DNA of 64,000 nt from assembly GCF_001619585.1 (NCBI RefSeq), contig NZ_LQNT01000011.1, positions 496,001 to 560,000 of the forward strand, in the 5' to 3' direction. Below are positions 40,973 through 49,743 of this stretch, one piece after another. Source of the DNA: Bhargavaea cecembensis (GTDB lineage Bacteria > Bacillota > Bacilli > Bacillales_A > Planococcaceae). Below the pieces are notes generated by a model. That model did no database searches, had not been told where the DNA came from, and saw nothing but the letters and a program-made list of their open reading frames with translations. Each line of letters opens with the position of its first letter. The first letter of the stretch is position 1. Both the position numbers and the translations under genes were made by a program.

Positions 40973-41896
40973 TTACTGCACGCCCGGCAGGATCGTGAGC
41001 GTCTTGGCCTCCGCGTCCAGGTACGCTTCGACGCCGAGCGGGACCGCGAAGTGCGGCTGGCAGTGGCCAATTCTGAAACCGGACACAACCGGCTTTCCTA
41101 ACTCTTTAAAGAAGTCCTCGAACACCTCTTCATAAAAGAAGTCGCCCTTATGATTCTTAGGATATTTAAAGTCGCCGATGACGATGCCGGCCACCCGCTC
41201 CAGTACGCCAGACTGCCTGAGCTGTGTCAGCATGCTGTCGGTCCGGTAAGGCTCTTCGTCGGTGTCTTCGATGAGGAGCAACTTTCCGTCGAACGACGGC
41301 GCGAACTTCGTGCCGATGCTGGAAGCAATCAGTGAGAGGTTTCCGCCAATCAATTGCCCGCGCGCGCTTCCGCCGGAATACGTAGTGAGCGGCGAAACCG
41401 ATTCATCGTAATGGAGCTCGAGCGGCTGGAACAGCTGGGCAAAGAGTTTGGCCGACAGCGGGTCAAAGTCATCCTTGACGACGTCCGACTCGAGCATCGG
41501 CCCGTGGAACGTCACCAGGTCCGAATACATATGGATGGCCTGGTGGAGCGCAGTAATGTCGCTGTATCCCCAAAGGATCTTCGGGTTTTCCCGGATCATC
41601 TGGTAGTCGATCTTCTCAAGGTAACGAGCGGAACCGTAACCCCCTCTTGCGCAGATGATGCCTTTGACATCCGGATCCCTGAACATGGCGTGCAGGTCGT
41701 CCAGCCGTTCCTGGTCGGTACCAGCGAGGTAACGCTCCTTTTTCCCGACCGACTTGCCGATCTTCCAGTTGAGGCCAAGCGATTCCAGAAAGGCGAGCGA
41801 GCGCGTCAGCTGTTCGGTTTTCGGCGGGCTGGACGGGGCGATGATGCCGACGGTGTCGCCCCGCTTCAGCCGCTCCGGACGGATCAGTTCCGTCAT
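40973..41896 (-). CDS. L,D-carboxypeptidase (S66), LdcA/YkfA-like
   Basis: The 307 residues have the N-terminal GDTVGIIAPSSPPKTEQLTR, the Ser-nucleophile region ICARGGYGSARYLEKIDYQ, and the C-terminal LLLIEDTDEEPYRTDSMLTQ and later GHCQPHFAVPLGV with catalytic Glu and His. The enzyme removes the terminal D-Ala from murein tetrapeptides in the cytoplasm. The gene overlaps the M55 gene upstream by four bases, matching the dppA-ykfA pairing of B. subtilis. Confidence 0.9.
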   Translation of the reverse strand: MTELIRPERLKRGDTVGIIAPSSPPKTEQLTRSLAFLESLGLNWKIGKSVGKKERYLAGTDQERLDDLHAMFRDPDVKGIICARGGYGSARYLEKIDYQMIRENPKILWGYSDITALHQAIHMYSDLVTFHGPMLESDVVKDDFDPLSAKLFAQLFQPLELHYDESVSPLTTYSGGSARGQLIGGNLSLIASSIGTKFAPSFDGKLLLIEDTDEEPYRTDSMLTQLRQSGVLERVAGIVIGDFKYPKNHKGDFFYEEVFEDFFKELGKPVVSGFRIGHCQPHFAVPLGVEAYLDAEAKTLTILPGVQ

Positions 41897-42717
41897 CGGT
41901 AGGTGGTCTGCAGCGCAAGCTCAATCATGACGAGCATCGCGCTGTACGCTTCCAGGATGTCTTTCGCTTCGAACCGGACGACCGTCGACCCCGGTTCGAT
42001 TTCGCAGCCCGGCATGAATGCCGCCCATTCGGCTTGGCCGTAGTTCGTGAACTCGATGCGGAGCACCGGGTTGTCCGGGGGCGTCAGCGGTTTGACGTTG
42101 CCCCGGTTCGCGATCGCTTCCGCTGCCTTTTCCTTCAGAAGTTCATGCGCCTTCTGTGGGGATAGGGATCGGACCGCGGAACGCGTAAGCGACGTTTTTA
42201 CTGCCGCCGTCACCACGCCCGGTATCAGTTCCTCCGCCTCGCGGCAGGCCCCGTCATCGCCCGCCACCATGATGACCGGCACGCCGTGGTAACCCGCGAT
42301 GTACGCGTTAAAGCCGATTTCCCCGATCTCCTGCTCATTGATCCACATGTTGCGGACCGCATGGATCATCGAGTGGCTCATGACGCCCGGCTGTCCTGCG
42401 CGGGAATGGTAGCCTGTGAAGATAGCGCCGTCATACGTATTGTCGAGGCCTTCCACCATCGAGTACAGCTTCACCCCACCGTTGATGAGCTCCGCCTCTG
42501 GATGGAGTTTCTCAGGCAACAGGTTGTTCATCTTTGAATGGCTGTCGTTGACGAGCACATGCTCCGCACCCCCGGCCAGTGCCCCTTCGATAACCGCGTT
42601 GGCGTCCCCCGTCATGAGGCTTCGCCCGATTTCGTAGTTGTGCTGGGTTGAATCGACGAACGTGTAATCCGGGATGCCCGTAATCCCTTCCATATCGACC
42701 GAAAGATAAATATTCAT
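41893..42717 (-). CDS. dppA: M55 D-aminopeptidase (DppA-like)
   Basis: A zinc D-aminopeptidase releasing D-amino acids from peptides. The 274 residues start at ATG 42717 behind GAAGGAAGGCG. MNIYLSVDMEGITGIPDYTF opens with the metal-binding DMEG, and HVLVNDSHSKMNNLLPE and FTGYHSRAGQPGVMSHS give further ligands. First gene of a four-gene operon (M55, S66, C26, M19) that looks like murein-peptide salvage next to the opp importer. Confidence 0.9.
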   Translation of the reverse strand: MNIYLSVDMEGITGIPDYTFVDSTQHNYEIGRSLMTGDANAVIEGALAGGAEHVLVNDSHSKMNNLLPEKLHPEAELINGGVKLYSMVEGLDNTYDGAIFTGYHSRAGQPGVMSHSMIHAVRNMWINEQEIGEIGFNAYIAGYHGVPVIMVAGDDGACREAEELIPGVVTAAVKTSLTRSAVRSLSPQKAHELLKEKAAEAIANRGNVKPLTPPDNPVLRIEFTNYGQAEWAAFMPGCEIEPGSTVVRFEAKDILEAYSAMLVMIELALQTTYR

Positions 42718-42824
42718 CGGTTCGCCTTCCTTCTTTTCAGAACTGTTTTCGTTTTCGAAATACAAGTCCACTTTAGCAGAACGAAGGGTGCCGGACAATG
42801 CGATTTCCCGCTGGACATGAAAAA

Positions 42825-42847
42825 ACGGAAGCCGGCGGGGCTTCCGT
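42825..42847 (-). terminator. Terminator of the YezG/GNAT operon
   Basis: ACGGAAGCC pairs with GGCTTCCGT and is followed on the minus strand by six Ts. Confidence 0.85.
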
Positions 42848-42854
42848 GTTTCGA

Positions 42855-43358
42855 TTACCATCTAAGGATCATCAGGTCTTCGTCATAATACTTCCCGCTG
42901 ACTTTCAGAGCGTTGGGCTCGGTTCCGTATACCTCGAAGCCCAGGGACGTGTACAGCCTCCTGGCCGGGGCGTTGTGGGCTACGACAGCCAGATGGATCT
43001 GCTCCAGTCCGTCGCCTTCCCTGGCCCGCCTGATCAATTCTTCCAGCAAGGACTTCCCAACGCTCCGGCCCCTCGCTTCCGGCGCCACATACATGGCGAA
43101 GACATTTCCCCTGTGCCGCATCTTGGGGGACTCTTCACGCTTGAACGTTACGATGCCGGCCAATGACCCATCTTCCTGAAATGCCCCCAGGACAAACTGA
43201 TCTTGACCCGGCTTTAAGCGGTCCCCCACAACCTCAAGCGGGTATGCAACTTCCTGCTCGTACGTTGAACCAAAGGCTTCAGGGTTATTTTTCAGGGCAC
43301 TTAAACGGACTTGCTGGTACGAATGGGCATCGGACTCGTTTAACAGGCGGATCTCCAT
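42855..43358 (-). CDS. GNAT acetyltransferase
   Basis: The 167 residues begin MEIRLLNESDAHSYQQVRLS. The acetyl-CoA site is MYVAPEARGRSVGKSLLEEL and the end is ARRLYTSLGFEVYGTEPN, all standard for the family. The substrate is unknown. ATG 43358 (AAAGGGG upstream) overlaps the stop of the broken YezG gene in TGATG, so it is translated from the same mRNA as the immunity-like genes. Confidence 0.9.
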   Translation of the reverse strand: MEIRLLNESDAHSYQQVRLSALKNNPEAFGSTYEQEVAYPLEVVGDRLKPGQDQFVLGAFQEDGSLAGIVTFKREESPKMRHRGNVFAMYVAPEARGRSVGKSLLEELIRRAREGDGLEQIHLAVVAHNAPARRLYTSLGFEVYGTEPNALKVSGKYYDEDLMILRW

Positions 43359-43756
43359 CAGAATTCCCCTTTACTCGTTGTCTGGTATGTATATTCATTA
43401 ATTCTACTTTGATTCAATCCCATATTTGGCCTTCCAGGCTTCACGTTGCTCCACAACGTAAAGTTCGTCCACGGCTCCTGACTATTGGCCATAAACTCGT
43501 CCTGCAATTGTCCGATCTGTTTTCGCAGCATGCGTTTAAGCCGTGTATATTCATCGCGGTCGACCTCAAACAGCCGGGAAATGCTGAGGCTGAGTACAGG
43601 TTCTGCCCCATTGTCCGGAAAGTAGTAGAAATAGATTGTTGAAAAATCATCCCACATTTCGGCGTAGAGTTTCACCAGTGTCCATTTCTCCGGAATCATT
43701 TCAATGACGGTATCCGCAATCTGTTGATAAAAGAGATTCAACTTTTCATCCGTCAT
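43358..43756 (-). pseudogene. YezG-family (DUF600) immunity protein, broken copy
   Basis: The first ~100 residues are a normal YezG-family start (IADTVIEMIPEKWTLVKLYA, then MWDDFSTIYFYYFPD and a late EPWTNFTL). At about position 43450 the region coding for the conserved GYEDLTExDPG segment is missing, and what follows is read in the wrong frame (WSNVKPGRPNMGLNQSRINE). Shifting the frame restores EQREAWKAKYGIESK, exactly the end of the intact paralogues. So an internal deletion that is not a multiple of three has fused two frames. The altered C-terminus runs on until it overlaps the GNAT start. Confidence 0.8.
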
Positions 43757-43781
43757 TTGGATTCGCCTTCCTTCCAGTATG

Positions 43782-44180
43782 TCAATCGATTCCGTACTTG
43801 GCCTTCCACGCTTCGCGCTGCTCCCCGGGATCCGCTTCTGTCAAATCTTCATATCCGTAGTCGACATGGAACGTTCCATTACGGTTGAGAATGAAAGTGA
43901 AATTCGTCCAAGGCTCTTGTCCATCCGACTCGAACGCTTTTTGTAGGGACAAGGCGGTACGTCTAATCTTGCGTTCCTGCTGATGAAACTCCATTTTATC
44001 GATAGCAAAGCGTTCTGGAATGGAATAACTCAATATTGGCTTTTCACTGCTTTCAGGGTAATAGTAAAAATAGGCTGTGGAGTATCCTTTCCATCCTTCT
44101 ACATAGAGTTTTACGTTCTTCCACTCTTCCGGAATCGTTTCATCAATTAACTCTGCGATTTCTTGGTAAATTTCTTTCAT
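43782..44180 (-). CDS. YezG-family immunity protein (copy 2)
   Basis: The 132 residues start at ATG 44180 behind AAGGAGGAG. It has the family plan: IAELIDETIPEEWKNVKLYV, GYSTAYFYYYPESSEKPILS, EPWTNFTFILNRNGTFHVDY and GYEDLTEADPGEQREAWKAK. In B. subtilis YezG neutralises the LXG-type DNase toxin YeeF. No toxin gene is present here, so these may be orphan immunity genes. Confidence 0.85.
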   Translation of the reverse strand: MKEIYQEIAELIDETIPEEWKNVKLYVEGWKGYSTAYFYYYPESSEKPILSYSIPERFAIDKMEFHQQERKIRRTALSLQKAFESDGQEPWTNFTFILNRNGTFHVDYGYEDLTEADPGEQREAWKAKYGID

Positions 44181-44211
44181 TTTCTCCTCCTTGGAGAACA
44201 GCAGCATCGTT

Positions 44212-44625
44212 TTATTTAATCCCGTATTTTACTTTCCAAGCCTCTCGCTTCTCCCCCGGATCCAGTTCTGTTAAATCCTCATATCCGTATTCGGCCTTGA
44301 ACGTGCCGTCATGATTTAAGATCAACGTGAAGTTCGTCCATGTTTCCATATCCTGTTCACTGAACAACTGTTGAAGAGCCAGGACCGTCCTTCTCAGCTG
44401 ACGTTTCTGCAGAATAAAATCATCTGGATCAACAGAAAAAAGGTCCGGAATATCTAAGTTTAGAATCGGCAGAGTGTTACCTGCCGGGTCGTAATAGAAG
44501 TAAACGGTAGAGTAGCCTGGCCAACTTTCAGCATAGAGCTTCACAGTGCTCCATTCCTCAGGAATCATTTCGATGATTTGTTGCGCAATTTCTTCATAGC
44601 ACTTGTCTATTTGTTCTGTAGTCAT
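44212..44625 (-). CDS. YezG-family immunity protein (copy 3)
   Basis: The 137 residues start at ATG 44625 with GGGGGTAAGGGA upstream, overlapping the end of copy 4 by one base. Landmarks: EEIAQQIIEMIPEEWSTVKL, GYSTVYFYYDPAGNTLPILN, WTNFTLILNHDGTFKAEYG and EDLTELDPGEKREAWKVKYG. Closest in plan to copy 2; divergence between copies is concentrated in the middle, as expected for immunity proteins that face different toxins. Confidence 0.85.
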   Translation of the reverse strand: MTTEQIDKCYEEIAQQIIEMIPEEWSTVKLYAESWPGYSTVYFYYDPAGNTLPILNLDIPDLFSVDPDDFILQKRQLRRTVLALQQLFSEQDMETWTNFTLILNHDGTFKAEYGYEDLTELDPGEKREAWKVKYGIK

Positions 44626-45059
44626 TAGTCCCTTACCCCCCCATAAAGATAGTCGGATTCCCAACGTTTTCGTTTTTCAAGAGGGTTAAGATCTGACAGG
44701 TCACTGTAATCATAGTCGATCTTTATTTTTCCATCGTTTTGCAAAGAAAGTGTCAGGTTCGTCCAGGGGTCTTCATCCTGGTTTTCGGATTCATTCCATA
44801 GAGCTTTGACGTGGTCATATAATTGCTCATCCAATCGATCAAATGTTTCCTGGCTGACCTCATATTCATCAGGGATATCCAGACTGTATACGTGTTCGCC
44901 GCTTCCCGCAGGAGAGTAGTAGAAATAGCATTTATAGTACCCATCCCAATACTCGGCGTACAGCTTTACCCAACCCCACTTTTCCGGAATCATCTCAAGT
45001 ACTGTATTTGCAATGTCAGTATAAAGATTTTCATTTTTTCCTGTGTCCACCAAATCCAT
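44625..45059 (-). CDS. YezG-family immunity protein (copy 4)
   Basis: Most divergent copy, 144 residues from ATG 45059; the alternative TTG 45050 is six bases after GGAGAGG and equally plausible. It keeps IANTVLEMIPEKWGWVKLYA, GYYKCYFYYSPAGSGEHVYS, DPWTNLTLSLQNDGKIKIDY and DLSDLNPLEKRKRWESDYLY. First gene of the immunity-GNAT operon. Confidence 0.8.
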   Translation of the reverse strand: MDLVDTGKNENLYTDIANTVLEMIPEKWGWVKLYAEYWDGYYKCYFYYSPAGSGEHVYSLDIPDEYEVSQETFDRLDEQLYDHVKALWNESENQDEDPWTNLTLSLQNDGKIKIDYDYSDLSDLNPLEKRKRWESDYLYGGVRD

Positions 45060-45210
45060 CCTCTCCAGACAGCTTATTCCCCATTTCGATTCTTGACCGA
45101 TTTTCTCCATACATCTATTCTACCGGGATACGACTGAGCGCGAGGCGGGGTTTCCTAAGTTGGAAGAAAAGAGGAAGAAAGCCCCGGAAGATTGGGCGGA
45201 AAGAACCAAA

Positions 45211-45241
45211 AAGCCGGAAGAGGGATGTCCTCTTCCGGCTT
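45211..45241 (-). terminator. Terminator of the aldehyde dehydrogenase gene
   Basis: AAGCCGGAAGAGG pairs perfectly with CCTCTTCCGGCTT around a five-base loop, with T/A tracts on both sides. Confidence 0.9.
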
Positions 45242-45281
45242 CTGTTTTATCGGTTGTTAATTACCTTAAATCCCCGAACAC

Positions 45282-46709
45282 TCAAAACGTCGTCTTCACC
45301 GTAATGAACTTCAGCTCGGTCATGCCGTCGATGGCGTATTTGACGCCTTCGCGGCCGTAGCCGCTCATCTTGACGCCGCCGTATGGCATGTTGTCGACTC
45401 GGAATGTCGGGATGTCGTTGATGATGACGGCGCCGGCTTCGATTTCGTCTGCGGCTTTCATCGCGGATTCGATATCACGCGTGAAGATGCCGGCGTTCAG
45501 GCCGAATTCGGAATCATTGACGAGATCAATGGCTTCGTCGAGGTCCGAGTACTTCATGATCGTGACGATCGGGGCGAACACTTCCTTGCAGACGACGTTC
45601 ATGTCCGGCGTGACGTCTGTCATGACGGTCGGGGCAATGCCGTTCTGGACACGCTCGCCACCCGTACGGACGGTCGCGCCGGCTTTTTTCGCTTCTTTGA
45701 TCCATTCCATGGCACGGTCCGCCTCGCCCGGGTGGATCATCGAGCCGACATCAGTCGCTTCATCCGCCGGGTCGCCGATCTGAAGTTTCTCCGTTTCCGC
45801 AACGAACTTGTCCACGAATTCATCGTAGATGCTGTCGTGCACGTACACGCGCTGGAGCGAAATGCACACCTGCCCGGCAAAGCCGAATGCGCCAGTGACG
45901 GCTCGCGGCATGATTTTCTCGAGCGGTACGTCCGGTTCGACAATCAGCGCGGAGTTCGAGCCAAGCTCGAGCGTCAGCTTTTTCAGGCCGACCTTCGATT
46001 TGATGTCGAGTCCGACCGGCACGCTTCCGGTGAACGTCACTTTCTTCACGAGATCGTTCGTGATGAGCGGGTCGCTCAGTTCGCTTCCGCTCCCCGTCAC
46101 GATCTGGAGGGCGCCATCCGGCAGGCCGGCTTCCTTGAAGATCTCAGCGAGCGCCAGAGAAGAAAGCGGCGTCTGCGTGGCCGGCTTCAGGACGACCGTG
46201 TTGCCGACGGCGAATGCCGGCCCGAGCTTATGTGCGACCAGGTTCGACGGGAAGTTGAACGGCGTGATTGCCGCGACAACGCCAAGCGCCTCCCGCTTTG
46301 TCCAGCCGATGCGGTCCGTGACGCCGGGTGCCGCGTCCATCGGCACTGTCTCTCCGGAAAGCGACTTGGCCGCTTCCGCCGAAAACTGGTACGTCGCAAT
46401 CGTCCGGTCAATCTCTCCACGCGCGGTCTGGATCGGCTTGCCGGCTTCCTTCACGAGAAGCTGCGCCAGCTCTTCCTTCCGCGCCTCGATCAGGTCGACG
46501 GCCCGGTAAAGCAGTTCGGCCCGTTCGTATGCCGGCCATTTCCTGAACTCGAGAAACGCCTCATGGGCGCCTTCAATCGCTTTTTTCACATCTTCTTCAT
46601 CCGCTTTTGCAACGGTTGCAATCACTTCCTGGGAATACGGCGACTTCAGCTCATACGTGCGTGCCGCATCCTTCCATTCCCCATTGATCCATAGTTTCCA
46701 TGTTTCCAT
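45282..46709 (-). CDS. NAD(P)-dependent aldehyde dehydrogenase
   Basis: The 475 residues carry the cofactor-binding FNFPSNLVAHKLGPAFAVGN, the FTGSVPVG turn, the catalytic Glu in KKLTLELGSNSALIVEPD, the catalytic Cys in GFAGQVCISLQRV and KEVFAPIVTIMKYSDLDEA. The subgroup resembles lactaldehyde/sulfoacetaldehyde/non-phosphorylating GAPDH types (ALDH with a Ser after the Cys), so the substrate is open. Single gene with its own terminator. Confidence 0.9.
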   Translation of the reverse strand: METWKLWINGEWKDAARTYELKSPYSQEVIATVAKADEEDVKKAIEGAHEAFLEFRKWPAYERAELLYRAVDLIEARKEELAQLLVKEAGKPIQTARGEIDRTIATYQFSAEAAKSLSGETVPMDAAPGVTDRIGWTKREALGVVAAITPFNFPSNLVAHKLGPAFAVGNTVVLKPATQTPLSSLALAEIFKEAGLPDGALQIVTGSGSELSDPLITNDLVKKVTFTGSVPVGLDIKSKVGLKKLTLELGSNSALIVEPDVPLEKIMPRAVTGAFGFAGQVCISLQRVYVHDSIYDEFVDKFVAETEKLQIGDPADEATDVGSMIHPGEADRAMEWIKEAKKAGATVRTGGERVQNGIAPTVMTDVTPDMNVVCKEVFAPIVTIMKYSDLDEAIDLVNDSEFGLNAGIFTRDIESAMKAADEIEAGAVIINDIPTFRVDNMPYGGVKMSGYGREGVKYAIDGMTELKFITVKTTF

Positions 46710-46800
46710 TTCCCAGCACCTCCCTAAATTATTCTATACCCGTTCCGTACGGGGACCAAATCAGGTACTCTTATTAAAACGGTTTCAGGAGGAAAGAACG

Positions 46801-47649
46801 ATGAACGAACTGGATGTTGTGCTCCGGACAGGGGAATTCATTTCAAAAGAAACGATTAAAGAGCATCTGCTTCATGCGGGCATCGGGAAAGGCGACCGGA
46901 TCATCGTCCATACATCGCTGAAAAAGGTCGGCTGGGTATCCGGCGGAGAGCAGGCTTTTGTCGAGGCGCTGCTCGAAACCGTAACGGCGGACGGGACGGT
47001 CGTCATGCCGTCACAGTCCTCGGACAATTCCGATCCGAAGCACTGGATGATGCCCCCGGTCCCGGAAGAATGGCACGAGCCGATCCGGCGCACGATGCCG
47101 GCATACAATCCTCATCTGACGCATCTGCGCGGAATGGGCAAAGTTCCCCAATGCCTCCACCGCCATCCGGAGACAATCCGTAGCCCACATCCGGCGCATT
47201 CGTTTATCGCCTGGGGGCATGATGCAGCGGAATGGATGCGGGATCACCCGGTGGAGGATTCCTTCGGGGAGGGTTCCCCGCTCGGAAAGATGTACGGCTC
47301 CGGCGTGAAGGTCCTGCTGATCGGAACCGGCTATGATTCCTGCACGGCGCTCCACCTGTCGGAATACCGGGCTCCGGGCCTAGAAAAATACAGGGACGGA
47401 GCGGCAGTAATGGTTGATGGCGAGCGCAAATGGATCGAATACGACATGGCCGACCTGGAATCCGACGACTTCCCTCCGCTCGGGATGGCATTCGAGCGCG
47501 AACATCCGGAAGCGGTGACCCGCTGCAAAATTGGTCAGGCGGACACCCGCGTAATTGGCATGGACCAACTTGTCGATTTCGGAGTGGAATGGATCACGAA
47601 TTGGCGGGAGAAGAAGAAAGTTGTGCAGGTGGAGAAAACGACTGAGTGA
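46801..47649 (+). CDS. AAC(3)-family aminoglycoside acetyltransferase-like protein
   Basis: The 282 residues start at ATG 46801 behind AGGAGGAAAG. The antibiotic N-acetyltransferase family plan is clear: GIGKGDRIIVHTSLKKVGWV, TVTADGTVVMPSQSSDNSDP, MPAYNPHLTHLRGMGKVPQC, then SPHPAHSFIAWG, GEGSPLGKMYGSGVKVLLIG and a His/Ala-Leu-His region (TALHLSEYRAPG). Chromosomal members such as YokD often give no aminoglycoside resistance, so the role is uncertain. Confidence 0.85.
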   Translation: MNELDVVLRTGEFISKETIKEHLLHAGIGKGDRIIVHTSLKKVGWVSGGEQAFVEALLETVTADGTVVMPSQSSDNSDPKHWMMPPVPEEWHEPIRRTMPAYNPHLTHLRGMGKVPQCLHRHPETIRSPHPAHSFIAWGHDAAEWMRDHPVEDSFGEGSPLGKMYGSGVKVLLIGTGYDSCTALHLSEYRAPGLEKYRDGAAVMVDGERKWIEYDMADLESDDFPPLGMAFEREHPEAVTRCKIGQADTRVIGMDQLVDFGVEWITNWREKKKVVQVEKTTE

Positions 47650-47730
47650 ACGTGCAGATCGGTTAGCCGTTCGGCTCAACGTAGCGGCACGGCTAATATG
47701 GGCACTAATTGAAAAGACTCCATAAATGGA

Positions 47731-47768
47731 CGATTCCCGCAATGCCTGCCATGGCGTTGCGGGAATCG
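47731..47768. terminator. Terminator between AAC(3) and DUF4003 genes
   Basis: CGATTCCCGCAATGCC pairs with GGCGTTGCGGGAATCG and is followed by TTTTCTCTTT on the plus strand. Confidence 0.85.
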
Positions 47769-47791
47769 TTTTCTCTTTGTCCTTTGGCCGT

Positions 47792-48781
47792 TCAGGAGCT
47801 GCCGTCTCCCCCGCCGCCGGCCGCTGCTGCCGAAGCCGCGGCAGCGGCGCCACTCGATGCCATAATCGCCTGCTGGGCTCGGAGCACCTGTTCCACAGAC
47901 GCGGCGATGCCGATGTGGGCCGCCTGCTCTCCTGTGGTCATTTCCATCAGCACTGACTGAATGGCCGCTGACAACGCCATTTCTTTGTACCAGCGGAACA
48001 GTTTCATTTCCGAAAGAACCTTTGCCGTCTCCACGATGTGGTCCACCTGGGATTGTTCCACGTGGAACACTGTGAGAAGCCCGATTGCCGGATAGTGAAG
48101 CGGCTTCACTTTCAGCCCCTCCGCTTTTAGCCTGCCGCGGATTTCTGAAGCCTTTTCCGCCCGGTTCTCTTCAAAGGCGGCATTGCCGTAGGTGATCGTC
48201 TGGGACATCCACTGCAGCTCATTTCCAAAACGGAAACCGCGGGTCTTCAGATCCTGGTAATACTGGTGCATCACTTCGGCCAGTTCCGACGGACTGTCTG
48301 CATGGCTGCCGAGCAGCACGGCAAATGTGTAGTCATCATCTGATGTAAGGATGCGGTGCCTGCGCTTCATTTCGTCAAAGAGCATCTTTCCGGCAATCGC
48401 CTCACGGCGGGCCTCTCCTTCCTCATCCGAAAGCAGCGTCGCCGCCAGATAGGAATGGATCGTGTTCCTGAAGCCGAGTCCTTGGAGGATCTCCTGTTTC
48501 TCAAACAGATCGTCTGCCATTTCCTGCGCGCCTTCCCCCGACGCATCCAACAATGCAGAAATCAGCGGGTGGAACTGGCCCCGGACCGGAGAAAAGAGGC
48601 CTGACCGCTTTTTGAGCGCATCAGCGACTTCCCGGAGCCTCCGGGCATCAAATTCCTTTTCTCCAAGCGCGTAGATCCCCGCAATCGACAGCAGCACCCG
48701 CTTGTCGACCGTCCAGCTGAATAGGTTCAGGAGCTTTGGGTAAATCGTTTCATAGCGGTTCTTGATCGTGGCCGTTTCCAT
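47792..48781 (-). CDS. DUF4003 family protein
   Basis: The 329 residues start at ATG 48781 behind AGGAGTG. Mostly alpha-helical: YETIYPKLLNLFSWTVDKRV, LAATLLSDEEGEARREAIAG, LLGSHADSPSELAEVMHQYY and FGNELQWMSQTITYGNAAFE. These match the DUF4003 proteins of Bacillales, whose function is unknown. The C-terminus ends in an unusual low-complexity Ala/Gly tail (residues ~305-329: AAAAASAAAAGGGGDGSS) that is likely disordered. Confidence 0.75.
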   Translation of the reverse strand: METATIKNRYETIYPKLLNLFSWTVDKRVLLSIAGIYALGEKEFDARRLREVADALKKRSGLFSPVRGQFHPLISALLDASGEGAQEMADDLFEKQEILQGLGFRNTIHSYLAATLLSDEEGEARREAIAGKMLFDEMKRRHRILTSDDDYTFAVLLGSHADSPSELAEVMHQYYQDLKTRGFRFGNELQWMSQTITYGNAAFEENRAEKASEIRGRLKAEGLKVKPLHYPAIGLLTVFHVEQSQVDHIVETAKVLSEMKLFRWYKEMALSAAIQSVLMEMTTGEQAAHIGIAASVEQVLRAQQAIMASSGAAAAASAAAAGGGGDGSS

Positions 48782-48917
48782 TCGGATCACTCCTCTTGAC
48801 TGGTATACGGACGGACGTCGCCATAGTTTCGTTTTTATTGCGGCAGAAGCCGGGCGTTCACGTTCCGGCCTGGAACTTGCACAATCGCTTTACGTCCCCA
48901 TCTCCATAGCATACCCA

Positions 48918-48948
48918 AAAGGGCATCCCGCTCAACAGGATGCCCTTT
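48918..48948 (-). terminator. Terminator of the trp operon
   Basis: AAAGGGCATCC pairs with GGATGCCCTTT; the T-tract on the minus strand is short (TTTTGGG). Confidence 0.8.
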
Positions 48949-48954
48949 ACTCTA

Positions 48955-49743
48955 TTATTCCGCAGGTACCGCAATGTCTTTCGCGGAGCCGATCAGTTCT
49001 TTGATTGGTTCCTTGTCGCCGCGGTGCAGCGCGTCGACAATCGCGCTGCCGACAATGACGCCATCCGCCGTTCGGCCGAAATCTCGGACGTGTTCAGGTG
49101 ACGAGATGCCGAAGCCTGCCAGGACCGGGATGTCCGCGATTTCTTTCAGCCGCTCGAGCCGGCCGTCGGTCGTCCCGCCGAAGCTGTCGCGGACACCGGT
49201 GATGCCGTCGACGGTGACTGCGTAGATGAAGCCTTCCGCCGCCTCCGCGATTTTTCGGATGCGTTCTTCCGGAGCGGACAGGGGGATCAGGCGAATCAGG
49301 TCGATGCCGTTCATCCTGAGGCAATCCTCGAGCGGTGCACTTTCCTCGAACGGCACGTCCGGCACGATGACGCCGGCAATGCCCGCTTCCTGGCAGTCGT
49401 TTGCGAAACCGGCCATGCCGTAGCTGAGTATAGGGTTCAGGTACGTCATGAAGATGATCGGGATGTGCACTTCGTCTCCGATCGCCTTCACTTCTTCGAT
49501 GACCGCCTTCAAGGTCGTGCCGGCTTCGAGTGCGCGGAGACCCGCTTCCTGGATGACCGGCCCGTCCGCTGCCGGGTCGGAAAACGGGATGCCCAGCTCG
49601 ACGGCCGTCGCGCCCGCTTCCTGCAGGAACAGAAGGTCCTCCTTCAGGCGTCCGAGTCCGCCGTCTCCCGCCATGATGTACGGGACAAATGCACAGCCGC
49701 CGGATTCACGAGCCTCAAGGATTGCTTTTGTAATCTCAGACAT
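48955..49743 (-). CDS. trpA: Tryptophan synthase alpha subunit
   Basis: Cleaves indole-3-glycerol phosphate to indole and glyceraldehyde-3-phosphate and passes indole to TrpB. The 262 residues include [20 protein letters not shown] (both catalytic acids), [20 protein letters not shown] and [20 protein letters not shown] with [13 protein letters not shown]. Its start overlaps the trpB stop by eight bases. Last gene of the operon. Confidence 0.95.
   Translation of the reverse strand: MSEITKAILEARESGGCAFVPYIMAGDGGLGRLKEDLLFLQEAGATAVELGIPFSDPAADGPVIQEAGLRALEAGTTLKAVIEEVKAIGDEVHIPIIFMTYLNPILSYGMAGFANDCQEAGIAGVIVPDVPFEESAPLEDCLRMNGIDLIRLIPLSAPEERIRKIAEAAEGFIYAVTVDGITGVRDSFGGTTDGRLERLKEIADIPVLAGFGISSPEHVRDFGRTADGVIVGSAIVDALHRGDKEPIKELIGSAKDIAVPAE

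Noticed and set aside
45732-46694. 320-residue open frame on the plus strand
   Set aside because: Antisense to the aldehyde dehydrogenase; no initiation signal.
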